A DNA stretch of 64,000 nucleotides from Serratia sp. AKBS12 (GTDB lineage Bacteria; Pseudomonadota; Gammaproteobacteria; Enterobacterales; Enterobacteriaceae): assembly GCF_024793895.1 (NCBI RefSeq), contig NZ_JANUSB010000015.1:1755157-1819156 (forward strand), in the 5' to 3' direction. The notes under the pieces are model-generated. The model saw only the letters and a program-made list of their open reading frames with translations, did no database searches and had not been told where the DNA came from. Made by a program: the position numbers and the translations under genes. Of this stretch, positions 18,179 through 26,946 are shown in pieces (position 1 is the first letter of the stretch; the number at the start of each line of letters is the position of its first letter).

Positions 18179-19756
18179 ATGTCTATAAACGCCCCATTCA
18201 AAAGGACCATGATTGCCAGTATGCTGACGTTGGCGTCTGGTGCGGTTTCTACCGCTTATGCTGCTAACGCGGCAACCGACACCACAAAACAGGATGCATC
18301 GAAACCCAACATCGTGGTTATTTTTGGTGACGATGTAGGTTATTGGAATCTTAGTACTTATAACCAGGGAATGATGGGTTATAAGACGCCAAATATCGAC
18401 AGTATCGCCAGTGAAGGTGCAAAGTTCACTTCATATTATGCTGAACAGAGCTCCACCGCCGGACGCTCATCATTTATTACCGGCCAGATGCCATTTCGTA
18501 CCGGCATGAGCAAGGTCGGCATGCCTGGCGCACCACAGGGATTGAGTAAAGACGATCCGACCATCGCCAATATTCTCAAGAATCTGGGTTATGCCACCGG
18601 CCAATTTGGCAAAAACCACCTTGGCGACCGCGACGAGTTTCTGCCAACCGCCCACGGTTTTGATGAATTCCTTGGTAATCTTTACCATCTTAATGCCGAA
18701 GAAGAGCCCGAAAACCCGGACTATCCGAAAGACCCCGAATACCGCAAACAGTTTGGCCCACGCGGCGTTATCAAAAGCAGTGCCGACGGTAAAATTGAAG
18801 ATACTGGCCCACTCACCATCAAACGCATGGGCACCGTTGACGAAGAAACGCTGGCTGCGAACAACGACTTTATGGAACGCCAGGTGAAAGCCGGCAAACC
18901 ATTCTTTACCTGGTACAACACCACCCGCATGCACAACAAAACCCACCTGAAGGATGCCAGTGTCGGTGCTACCGGGCTTGGCAACTACGCCGATGGTATG
19001 GTTGAACATGACAAAACGGTCGGTGAAGTACTGAAAAAGGTGAAAGATCTTGGCATTGAAGACAACACCATCATTATCTACACCACCGATAACGGGCCGA
19101 TGATCGCCACCTGGCCTGATTCCGGCATGACGCCATTCCGCGGCGAGAAAAACACCGGCTGGGAAGGCGGTTTCCGCGTGCCCGCCATGATCAAGTGGCC
19201 GGGACATATCAAACCTGGCACGGTGATCAACGATATCTTCGCCAGCAACGACTGGTTCCCGACGCTGGTAGCCGCAGCCGGCGTTACCGATATCAAACAG
19301 CAGCTGCTGAAAGGTTATAAAACGTCGTCAATGACCTACAAAGTTCATCTGGACGGCTATAACCAGCTGGACTTCCTGCAAGGTAAAGGTGAAGACCCGC
19401 GTAAAGAATTCTTCTACTGGAGCGACGACGGCGATCTATTGGCCATCCGCTATGGCCGCTGGAAGGCACACTTTATGATCCAGGAACACAGCGGTATGGA
19501 TGTGTGGCGCTACCCGTTCGTCAAACTGCGCGTACCGATGCTGTTCGATCTGGAGATTGATCCACTGGAGCGAGGCGATACCGGCATGGACTACAATAAC
19601 TGGTTCTACAGCCGTCTGTTCCTGCTGGGTGGCGCGCAAAAATACGTTGGCGAAATGCTGCAAAGTTTCCAGGAGTTCCCTCCTCGCCAAAAACCCGGCT
19701 CATTCACGGTTTCGGACGTTCAGCAACTGATCGAGCAAGGTGCGAAAAGCAATTAA
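18179..19756 (+). CDS. atsA: Exported Ser-type arylsulfatase
   Basis: Hydrolyses sulfate esters in the periplasm after one residue is oxidised to formylglycine. The 525-residue protein has a signal peptide (cleavage near AYA/AN, residue 29). The metal-binding Asp pair is D51-D52 (IFGDDVGYWN). The modification motif is S92-T-A-G-R96, i.e. the Ser-type (S-x-A-x-R) handled by AtsB rather than the Cys type. The start at ATG 18179 is set by GGAGCTCC just upstream; the longer frame from 18134 would bury the signal peptide. It resembles Klebsiella AtsA; the true substrate is unknown. It is the first gene of a nine-gene unit. Confidence 0.88.
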   Translation: MSINAPFKRTMIASMLTLASGAVSTAYAANAATDTTKQDASKPNIVVIFGDDVGYWNLSTYNQGMMGYKTPNIDSIASEGAKFTSYYAEQSSTAGRSSFITGQMPFRTGMSKVGMPGAPQGLSKDDPTIANILKNLGYATGQFGKNHLGDRDEFLPTAHGFDEFLGNLYHLNAEEEPENPDYPKDPEYRKQFGPRGVIKSSADGKIEDTGPLTIKRMGTVDEETLAANNDFMERQVKAGKPFFTWYNTTRMHNKTHLKDASVGATGLGNYADGMVEHDKTVGEVLKKVKDLGIEDNTIIIYTTDNGPMIATWPDSGMTPFRGEKNTGWEGGFRVPAMIKWPGHIKPGTVINDIFASNDWFPTLVAAAGVTDIKQQLLKGYKTSSMTYKVHLDGYNQLDFLQGKGEDPRKEFFYWSDDGDLLAIRYGRWKAHFMIQEHSGMDVWRYPFVKLRVPMLFDLEIDPLERGDTGMDYNNWFYSRLFLLGGAQKYVGEMLQSFQEFPPRQKPGSFTVSDVQQLIEQGAKSN

Positions 19757-19806
19757 TCAAACCATTAACCGGGTGGGTAACCACCCGGCATATTCAGGGG
19801 TGAGCG

Positions 19807-21102
19807 ATGAAGTACAGCACCACATTACCGGTTAAAGCGTTACCGTCAGCAGAAAAATATGACGGCAAAGGGCCGGCATACAAAAGACGCTTCCATGTGA
19901 TGGCCAAGCCTACGGGTTCAACCTGTAATCTCGATTGCTCCTACTGTTTCTATCTACACAAAGAACAATTGTTGCAGCAGGATCGCCACACCGGCATGAG
20001 TGACGAAGTGCTGGAAAACTTCATTCGCCAATACATTGATGGCCAGGATGGCGAACAGGTGGTTTTTTCATGGCAAGGGGGAGAACCCACTCTGATGGGA
20101 CTGGAGTTTTTCCACAAGGTGGTGGAATACCAGCAACGCTACAAAAAGCCGGGCCAACGGATAGAAAATGACCTGCAAACCAACGGCGTACTGATTAATG
20201 ACAAATGGGCCGAGTTTCTTAAACAACACCATTTCCTGGTTGGTTTGTCCATCGACGGTCCGCGTGAACTGCACGATCGTTATCGTGTCACCCGCAGCGG
20301 AAAGCCCACCTTTGATAAAGTGATGCAGGGCGTTGCCGCGTTGAAAAGACATCAGGTCCCCTTCAATGCGCTGGTGACGGTGAATCGCACCAACGCCCGT
20401 TTTCCGCTGGAGGTTTACCGCTTTGTCACCGGCGAGTTGGGCGCTACCTACATTCAGTTCAATCCCTGCGTTGAACCGGTCGATTTTAAAGAGACTGCCC
20501 CACAGTTCTGGCACGAAGACGCCATTCCGGTGACCGGTTCGCGCCGTGCCAAACCGGGCGATCTGGATTCGATAGTCACCGACTGGTCGGTCGATCCGGA
20601 TGACTGGGGCCATTTCCTTACCGCGGTGTTCGAAGAATGGGTCAACAACGATCTGGGCCGCGTTCAGGTCAATCTGTTCGAAACTGCGGTGGCGCAGACC
20701 ATGGGAATGCCAGCGCAAATTTGTACCGCATCGGAGTTTTGCGGCAAGGGCCTGGCGGTTGAGAAAAACGGCGATACCTACTCATGCGACCACTACGTTT
20801 ATCCGGAATATCAGTTAGGCAATATTGAAGACACCAAACTTGCCCATATGGCCTTTTCGCAGCGCCAGCAAGCTTTTGGTCTGGGTAAAAAAGACACCCT
20901 GCCGACATACTGCAAAAAATGCCCATACCTGAAACTGTGCTGGGGCGAGTGTCCAAAGAACCGTCTGGTGCGTACCCCGGATGGCGAGCCAGGCCTCAAT
21001 TACCTGTGCCCGGGCATCAAAGCCTTTTTCAACTACGCGCAACCGATCCTGGTGGGTATCGCCACGCTGTTGCAACCGGATGCTGCGGGAGAACGTAAAT
21101 GA
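19807..21102 (+). CDS. atsB: Anaerobic sulfatase-maturating radical SAM enzyme (AtsB type)
   Basis: Converts the active-site Ser of the adjacent sulfatase to formylglycine in the cytoplasm before export. The 431-residue protein has the radical-SAM motif C40-x3-C44-x2-C47 (CNLDCSYC), WQGGEPTLMG for SAM binding, and a SPASM-like C-terminal Cys set (CGKG, CDHY, CKKCPYLKLCWGECPKN) for two auxiliary [4Fe-4S] clusters. The start is ATG 19807, preceded by GGGGTGAGCG. It lies 50 bases after the sulfatase and overlaps the next gene by 4 bases. The pair matches the atsA-atsB type known in Klebsiella. Confidence 0.93.
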   Translation: MKYSTTLPVKALPSAEKYDGKGPAYKRRFHVMAKPTGSTCNLDCSYCFYLHKEQLLQQDRHTGMSDEVLENFIRQYIDGQDGEQVVFSWQGGEPTLMGLEFFHKVVEYQQRYKKPGQRIENDLQTNGVLINDKWAEFLKQHHFLVGLSIDGPRELHDRYRVTRSGKPTFDKVMQGVAALKRHQVPFNALVTVNRTNARFPLEVYRFVTGELGATYIQFNPCVEPVDFKETAPQFWHEDAIPVTGSRRAKPGDLDSIVTDWSVDPDDWGHFLTAVFEEWVNNDLGRVQVNLFETAVAQTMGMPAQICTASEFCGKGLAVEKNGDTYSCDHYVYPEYQLGNIEDTKLAHMAFSQRQQAFGLGKKDTLPTYCKKCPYLKLCWGECPKNRLVRTPDGEPGLNYLCPGIKAFFNYAQPILVGIATLLQPDAAGERK

Positions 21103-22097
21103 ATAACCGCGAAAAACTGCTGGCTCTTGAACAGCGTATCAATCAGCAGGTTCTGGGGCAGGAATCGCTGGTACGCATGCTGATTGTTGCCCTGCTTTGC
21201 GACGGGCATGTGCTGCTCGAAGGCTTGCCCGGACTGGCAAAAACCCGTGCTGTCCGTGAACTGGCCAGCCATATTGAAGGGGAGTTCCGCCGCATCCAGT
21301 TTACCCCGGACCTGTTGCCCTCTGACATCACCGGCAGTGAAATTTACCAGCAAAACGCCACGCGCGAGGAAGATCAGTTCCGCTTTCGTCCCGGTCCGGT
21401 ATTTGGCAACGTGATCCTTGCCGATGAAATCAACCGCGCTTCAGCCCGGGTTCAGTCCGCCCTGCTCGAAGCCATGGAAGAGCGTCACGTTACCGTGGCT
21501 GGCAAAACCTGGCCACTACCCGGCATTTTCATGGTGCTGGCCACGCAAAACCCGGTCGATCAGGAAGGTACCTGGCCATTACCTGAAGCCCAGCTCGACC
21601 GTTTCCTGATGAAGCTGCTGGTGAATTATCCAGCCAAAGAGCACGAAAAAAAGGTGATGCAATTGGTTCGTGCGGAGCAACAACAAAAATATCAGTCAGT
21701 TGCCGCCTCTCCAGCTGCTGGCGCATCGCCGCCGTTAATGCTGTCGCAACAGGAGATCGCCGCCAGTTGGCAGGAGATCGCCGCGGTTTACGTCGCGCCC
21801 ACCGTCGAAGATTACATCATCAATCTGGTGGATATCACTCGCCACCCGCAGGCCGTCAGCGACACACTGGCCAGCTACATTACCTTTGGCGCCAGCCCGC
21901 GTGGCGCTCTGGCTCTGGACCGCTGTGGCCGCGCGCTGGCCTGGCTTGAAGGCCGCGATGCGGTACTGCCGCAAGACATTCAGCAGGTGGCTCCTGCGGT
22001 ATTGCGCCACCGGCTGATACTGAGCTACCAGGCCAACGCGGATAATTGTTCACCGGACGACGCGATCCGCATGCTGCTCGACGCAGTGGTCGCCTGA
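21099..22097 (+). CDS. MoxR-family AAA+ ATPase
   Basis: Cytoplasmic ATPase thought to act as a chaperone-like activator of enzymes, usually with VWA-domain partners. The 332-residue protein has Walker A at residues 42-49 (GLPGLAKT), Walker B in VILADEINR, and the MoxR hallmarks RIQFTPDLLPSDITG and ATQNPVDQEGTWPLPEAQLDRFLMKL. The start overlaps the maturase stop by 4 bases and the end overlaps the next start by 1 base, so it is firmly part of the sulfatase operon. Its client is unknown; the sulfatase system is the obvious candidate by context. Confidence 0.93.
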   Translation: MNNREKLLALEQRINQQVLGQESLVRMLIVALLCDGHVLLEGLPGLAKTRAVRELASHIEGEFRRIQFTPDLLPSDITGSEIYQQNATREEDQFRFRPGPVFGNVILADEINRASARVQSALLEAMEERHVTVAGKTWPLPGIFMVLATQNPVDQEGTWPLPEAQLDRFLMKLLVNYPAKEHEKKVMQLVRAEQQQKYQSVAASPAAGASPPLMLSQQEIAASWQEIAAVYVAPTVEDYIINLVDITRHPQAVSDTLASYITFGASPRGALALDRCGRALAWLEGRDAVLPQDIQQVAPAVLRHRLILSYQANADNCSPDDAIRMLLDAVVA

Positions 22098-23002
22098 TGA
22101 ATAGCGTACTGCAGATCGATCGCAACACGCTGATGGCGCTCGCGGCCGACGCCCGCCTGCTGGCTAATCCGCCGGGGCAGATTCCCCCTGGCGCGCTCGC
22201 CGGTGAGCGCGTTTCCCGCCAGCAGGGTCGCGGCCTCAACTTTGACAGCCTGCGCCGCTATCAGCCCGGCGACGACGTGCGGTTAATCGACTGGCAAGCG
22301 ACGGCACGTCTGCGCTCCCCCTGGATCCGGCTGTATAATGAAGAGCGTGAGCGGCCGGTTTTCCTGATTGTCGATCAACGTCTGGATATGTTTTTCGCCA
22401 CCCGTGGGCAAGTCAAATCCGTCGCCGCCGCGAAAATTGCCGCGCTGCTAGCCTGGCGCAGTTGGCATGATGGCGATCGCATCGGCAGCGCAGTTTTCAG
22501 CGATACCGCATGCAGCCTGCAAAAATGCCGTTCCCCCGCCACCAGCCTCCCCAGGGTGCTGGAGGATGTGCTGCACTACAACCAACAATTGCCCGCACGC
22601 TATCCTGATGAAAGTTCGGCCACCGTGTCCCTGGCAGGGGTTTTGCAAAGGGCCAGCCATGCCATCCCCAGCGGCGCCTGGCTGGCTCTGCTCAGCGATT
22701 TTCACGATCTTGACGGGCGCTGCGAAGCGTTATTGGCTTCACTCAGGCGGCGTTGCGACATCAGTGCGTTCGTCATCCTCGACGACCTCCATCTGACGCT
22801 GCCAAAACAGGGGAGCCTGTCAGCCAGTTACCAGGGACGCCACGCGACGGTATCCCTTACGCCAACGCTGACAGACCAAGTCCGGCAACATATTACCGCA
22901 CGCCTGGCCGAGCAGAAAAATCGTCTCACCCGAATTGGCGTCCGCGTGAACCAGATAGTGGTTGCGCAGGATCTGGTCAAGCAGCTGCAAAAGGGAGTCT
23001 GA
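22097..23002 (+). CDS. DUF58 domain protein
   Basis: A 301-residue protein with the DUF58 signature RRYQPGDDVRLIDWQATARL and a downstream VWA-like fold. It usually travels with MoxR ATPases. The start at 22097 overlaps the moxR stop (TGATGA); an upstream in-frame codon at 22046 lies within moxR and was rejected. It has no membrane segment. Its role is not known beyond partnership with MoxR-type ATPases. Confidence 0.88.
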   Translation: MNSVLQIDRNTLMALAADARLLANPPGQIPPGALAGERVSRQQGRGLNFDSLRRYQPGDDVRLIDWQATARLRSPWIRLYNEERERPVFLIVDQRLDMFFATRGQVKSVAAAKIAALLAWRSWHDGDRIGSAVFSDTACSLQKCRSPATSLPRVLEDVLHYNQQLPARYPDESSATVSLAGVLQRASHAIPSGAWLALLSDFHDLDGRCEALLASLRRRCDISAFVILDDLHLTLPKQGSLSASYQGRHATVSLTPTLTDQVRQHITARLAEQKNRLTRIGVRVNQIVVAQDLVKQLQKGV

Positions 23003-23443
23003 ATGCTGGAAAAAGGATTTAGCGTACCGGAACTTCTGCAACCTGCGCTACCGCCGAGTGTTTCCTGGTTCCCTCTGCCGCCAGGATGGTATCTGCTGGG
23101 CGGTATGTTGCTGATCTGTCTGCTGGTGTGGCTGTTATTTCGACTTGCTCGCTGGCGACGCAATCAATGGCGGCGCCAGGCAATAGCCGCGTTGCCCAGC
23201 CAAGATAGTGCTGACGGTTGGCTGGCCTTGATAAAACGCGTATTGCTTATCCATCAGCCGCGCAGCGCCGTCAGCCGCTCGCTGACGGCAGAACAGTTGC
23301 TGCAACAGGTTGATATTGACTCTGATTTGCGCATTTCGATCGGTGAAAAATATTGTCAGCCTGACAATCAACTTGACGCTGCCGCCAACGCCCGTCTGCA
23401 ATCGCAATTGAAAGACTGGCTTGAGAGATTGCCCTATGTCTGA
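23003..23443 (+). CDS. DUF4381-type single-span membrane protein
   Basis: A 146-residue protein with one hydrophobic helix at about residues 26-50 (WYLLGGMLLICLLVWLLF) followed by a basic stretch and a cytoplasmic helical domain (RAVSRSLTAEQLLQQVD region). Position and layout match the small DUF4381 member found between DUF58 and VWA genes in MoxR clusters. It starts directly after the previous stop (TGAATG) and overlaps the next gene by 8 bases. Confidence 0.75.
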   Translation: MLEKGFSVPELLQPALPPSVSWFPLPPGWYLLGGMLLICLLVWLLFRLARWRRNQWRRQAIAALPSQDSADGWLALIKRVLLIHQPRSAVSRSLTAEQLLQQVDIDSDLRISIGEKYCQPDNQLDAAANARLQSQLKDWLERLPYV

Positions 23444-24413
23444 ACTATTGACCCAGGTGGATTTCGCCTGGCCCTGGGCCTGGCTGCTAATGCTGCTGCC
23501 TCTGGCCGGCCGCTATCTGTTACCGCGCCAGCACGCCGTCAGGGAGCATGTGCGTGTCCCCTTCCTGCCGCGTCTGATTGACGAACTGCAACTTGATAGC
23601 AGGCCGGTACGCAGCGGCAAGCTGGCCAGCGCCATGTTCTGGCTGGTTTGGCTGCTGTTGGTCGCCGCTGTCGCCCGCCCAGAGTATCTGACGCCGCCGC
23701 AATATATCCAAAAGCCCATGCGCGATCTGGTGCTGATTCTGGATGTGTCGGGTTCAATGTCGAAAAATGACGTTCCCGGCGGCATCACTCGCTTGCAGGC
23801 GGTGAAAAACTCGGTCAGCAAATTCGTGGCGGCACGGCAATCCGATCGCATTGGTCTGGTCATTTTTGCCAACCAGGCCTGGCCATTCGCCCCGGTTAGC
23901 GAAGACAAGCAGGCGTTGCAAACGCGTATTACCCAACTGTCCCCCGGTATGGTTGGCGAGCAGACGGCGATAGGCGACGCGCTTGGCGTAGGAGTAAAAC
24001 TGCTCGACAGCAGCGCCAACCAGGACGCCAGCAAACTGGCGATTTTACTCACCGACGGTAACGACACCGCATCGCAATTGGCTCCGCCGCTGGCTGCGCA
24101 ATTGGCGGTGGCGCATCACGTTCAGGTACATACCATCGCCTTCGGCGATATCAATAGTAGCGGTAGCGACCACGTCGACCTCTCGCAGTTGCAGGAGATT
24201 GCGCGCATTACCGGCGGCAAATCATGGACCGCCGCCAATTCCGGCGCCTCATTGGACAGCGTATGGCAGGAAATCGACGCCATCACGCCAGTTCAGGTGA
24301 AAGCCATAGGTTGGTCCTGGCATCTGCCGTTATTCCAATGGCCACTGCTGCTCGCACTGGCGCTGTTGATCGCCTACGCGCTGTTGCAGGTTGTTCGAGA
24401 GAAAGCCACATGA
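23436..24413 (+). CDS. BatA-like membrane VWA protein
   Basis: A 325-residue protein with an N-terminal membrane helix pair, a VWA domain and a C-terminal helix (PLLLALALLIAYALL). The metal-ion-dependent adhesion site is intact: D103-x-S105-x-S107 (DVSGS), with TDG later in the domain (LLTDGNDT). BatA-type proteins act with MoxR and a second VWA protein at the inner membrane. The start at 23436 overlaps the previous gene; the 23421 alternative lacks a ribosome site. Confidence 0.88.
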   Translation: MSELLTQVDFAWPWAWLLMLLPLAGRYLLPRQHAVREHVRVPFLPRLIDELQLDSRPVRSGKLASAMFWLVWLLLVAAVARPEYLTPPQYIQKPMRDLVLILDVSGSMSKNDVPGGITRLQAVKNSVSKFVAARQSDRIGLVIFANQAWPFAPVSEDKQALQTRITQLSPGMVGEQTAIGDALGVGVKLLDSSANQDASKLAILLTDGNDTASQLAPPLAAQLAVAHHVQVHTIAFGDINSSGSDHVDLSQLQEIARITGGKSWTAANSGASLDSVWQEIDAITPVQVKAIGWSWHLPLFQWPLLLALALLIAYALLQVVREKAT

Positions 24414-25933
24414 GTGATTTCCACTTTATTTATCCCTGGCGCCTGCTCGGCCTGGCAATCTGTGTGCTGCTGTGGTTTATCCGCGCAGGTCAAGGCAGTG
24501 TCTGGCAGCGAATCATGGACAAACCGCTGGCCAAAGCGCTGATCATCCAGCGGCAGAATACCCTCACGCAACTACTGCCATGGCTGCTGGCGCTTGGCGT
24601 TTTCGCGCTCGCCGGCCCCAGTTGGCAACGGGATGTGCCCGCCGCGCTGACTCGGCAAAGCAATGTGATGGTCGTTTTGCAGCAGGATCCGGCGATGTAT
24701 GCCCAGGATCTGACGCCCAACCGCCACCAGCGCATGCAGAACAAGATCATGGCATTAATGGCGCGATCGCCGGGTACGCGCTTTGGTCTGGTGGTCTACC
24801 ATACGGGCGCTTATCTGACCACGCCATTAACGCTGGACAGCGCGTTCTATTCGTTATTCCTGCATGCTCAGCAGCCCGACTTGCTGCCACAGGGGGAAGG
24901 TTCCGGTCTGCAACAGGGGATCGCCCTGGCGCTGAAAAACATGGAGAATACCACTCAGACGCCGCATAACATCCTGCTGGTTGCCGATACCCTTTCCGCT
25001 CAGGATGCCAGCTGGCTGGCGCAGCTCGACGCGCCGATCCAGATTTGGGTGCCCGGCACGGCGCGCGGCGGACAATTACCCGAAAGCTACGCGCAACGCG
25101 GCATTGATACACGGCTCGACGTTGCGCGGTTTAGCCAACTGCGCGACAGCGGGATGCCGGTTACGCTGGTCACTAGCGACGACAGCGACTTATCGGCGAT
25201 CGTCGCTCACCTGAGCCAGTCGGTAAGCGCGCAAAACAACGCACGCGGCGATCTGCACTGGCTTAACGCCGGTTATCTGTTGGTGATAGCGATGCTGTTG
25301 TTGCTGCTGTTTGGTCGGCATCAGCTGTTCTGCCGGCTGATTGTACTACTCCCGTTGTTTTATCTGCCTCATGGTCAGGCGGCCTGGAAAGATGCCTGGA
25401 TCAGCCCGGATATGCAGGGCCAACTGGCTTTCAACCAAGGCCATTATCAACGGGCGGCAGAACGTTTCCAACAGCCACTATGGCAGGGCATTGCCTACTA
25501 CCGCGCCGGGGATTTTACCGCCGCTGCATCGGCGTTTCGCCAGGCGACGCCTACGGCGGAAACCCTGTTATGGCTGGGTAACAGTTACGCCCAGCAAAAG
25601 CAGTGGCAACAGGCGATCAATAGCTATGACCGTGCATTGAGTCTCCAGCCAGACTGGCAAGTTGCGCGGCATAATCGGGCAGAAATCGCCAAAATCATCA
25701 TGAAACTGCGGCAACAGGAACGTGACCGCCAGTCTGCGCAAGGCAAAGAACAAGACTACAAACCGGACGCAATCAAACATGATCTAGGCAAAGACCAAGG
25801 TGTCAATCAGCTGGATATGCAACCTACAGCCAGCAGCAGCCCGCAGGTTGAACAGTGGTTTGACAACCTGGAAATGTCACCATCCGGGCTGTTGGAAAAC
25901 CTCTACCGTAACCAGACCGAGGCGACACCATGA
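24410..25933 (+). CDS. BatB/BatC-like VWA-TPR membrane protein with a degenerate MIDAS
   Basis: A 507-residue protein: two N-terminal helices, a VWA-like domain, another helix at about residues 280-300 (YLLVIAMLLLLLF), then TPR repeats (QGHYQRAAERF, YYRAGDFTAAASAF, QQKQWQQAINSYDRAL) and a polar tail. Where the metal motif DxSxS should be, it reads Q-Q-D-P-A, so metal binding is probably lost. The start overlaps the preceding stop (ATGA). In other bacteria BatB and BatC are often separate; here VWA and TPR are fused. Confidence 0.85.
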   Translation: MSDFHFIYPWRLLGLAICVLLWFIRAGQGSVWQRIMDKPLAKALIIQRQNTLTQLLPWLLALGVFALAGPSWQRDVPAALTRQSNVMVVLQQDPAMYAQDLTPNRHQRMQNKIMALMARSPGTRFGLVVYHTGAYLTTPLTLDSAFYSLFLHAQQPDLLPQGEGSGLQQGIALALKNMENTTQTPHNILLVADTLSAQDASWLAQLDAPIQIWVPGTARGGQLPESYAQRGIDTRLDVARFSQLRDSGMPVTLVTSDDSDLSAIVAHLSQSVSAQNNARGDLHWLNAGYLLVIAMLLLLLFGRHQLFCRLIVLLPLFYLPHGQAAWKDAWISPDMQGQLAFNQGHYQRAAERFQQPLWQGIAYYRAGDFTAAASAFRQATPTAETLLWLGNSYAQQKQWQQAINSYDRALSLQPDWQVARHNRAEIAKIIMKLRQQERDRQSAQGKEQDYKPDAIKHDLGKDQGVNQLDMQPTASSSPQVEQWFDNLEMSPSGLLENLYRNQTEATP

Positions 25934-26946
25934 GGGCCGTACTATTATTGCTGCTGGCGCTCGTCATCCCTGCCCATGCGGCAATGGATATCACACGCGA
26001 ACTTATCGCGCCGCAGCAGGTGGTTCCCGGCCAACCGTTGCGCATTGCCGTGACTTACTGGACCGACAGCTGGTTTAACCCACCGCCGGAATGGCCGGCC
26101 TTCAAGCTAGAAAACGGCTCGTTGTTGACGACTCCGCTGCCAAACCAGCTCCTTAGCCGCCGCAAGAATGGCATTAGCTGGAGCGGCATCCGTCAGGAAA
26201 GGCAGGTCATCGCCTGGGATCAGGGCTGGCTAAACCTGCCTGCAACAGAAGTTACACTGTCCTCGGCCAATCAGCCGCCGGTCACCGTGACGCTGCCGGC
26301 GCTTAAAACAGCCGTCTCCTGGCCTGCCGGGCTGGAACAGCCGGACCGTTTCCTGCCGGCAGAGCACCTGACGCTAAGCCAGAAAATTCGCCAGTTTCAC
26401 GCCGTCAATGACGGTCAACTGCATGCAGGCGATGTGGTCGAGCGCATCGTCACCGTCAAGGCTGGCGGCGTTATTGCGACGCAGATCCCACAGTTGCTCT
26501 ATGCCATTCCTGGTACCGAGACGCAGCGTCTGGCGCCAATAAATACCCTGTTGAAAACTGGCCGGGGCGACATCGGCGACGCCCAGCGCATAGAAACGCT
26601 GCGCTATTTACCGTCGCAGGCCGGCAGCGTTACTCTCCCGCCGATCGTATTGCGCTGGTGGGATACTACCCGCCAGCAATGGCAAGTCGCCCAGTTGCCC
26701 GGAGCCTCACTACCGGTTGCCAGCACACGTGCCGCCGGCAGTGAGTCGGTGTTGCGCGGCACCTCGGCTCGCGGCCAATGGCAGGCGGCTATCGGCGGTG
26801 TTTCGCTGTCGCTGATAGCATTATTGCTCTGGTTGGCGCGTCGTCCACTCTGGCGCAGCCTGAAATATTGCCACCACGGATGGCGGCGCTTCTGGCAACC
26901 GATCCCGTTAGCCCAACTGACTCCCAGTAAAAGAGGTAAACGATGA
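25930..26946 (+). CDS. BatD-like exported membrane protein
   Basis: A 338-residue protein with a signal peptide (cleaved near AHA/AM, residue 18), an Ig-like beta-rich periplasmic region and one C-terminal membrane helix at about 285-305 (LSLIALLLWLARRP) followed by a basic tail. This is the layout of BatD proteins, which complete MoxR-VWA clusters. It overlaps both neighbours by 4 bases. The family is inferred mainly from layout and position. Confidence 0.75.
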   Translation: MRAVLLLLLALVIPAHAAMDITRELIAPQQVVPGQPLRIAVTYWTDSWFNPPPEWPAFKLENGSLLTTPLPNQLLSRRKNGISWSGIRQERQVIAWDQGWLNLPATEVTLSSANQPPVTVTLPALKTAVSWPAGLEQPDRFLPAEHLTLSQKIRQFHAVNDGQLHAGDVVERIVTVKAGGVIATQIPQLLYAIPGTETQRLAPINTLLKTGRGDIGDAQRIETLRYLPSQAGSVTLPPIVLRWWDTTRQQWQVAQLPGASLPVASTRAAGSESVLRGTSARGQWQAAIGGVSLSLIALLLWLARRPLWRSLKYCHHGWRRFWQPIPLAQLTPSKRGKR

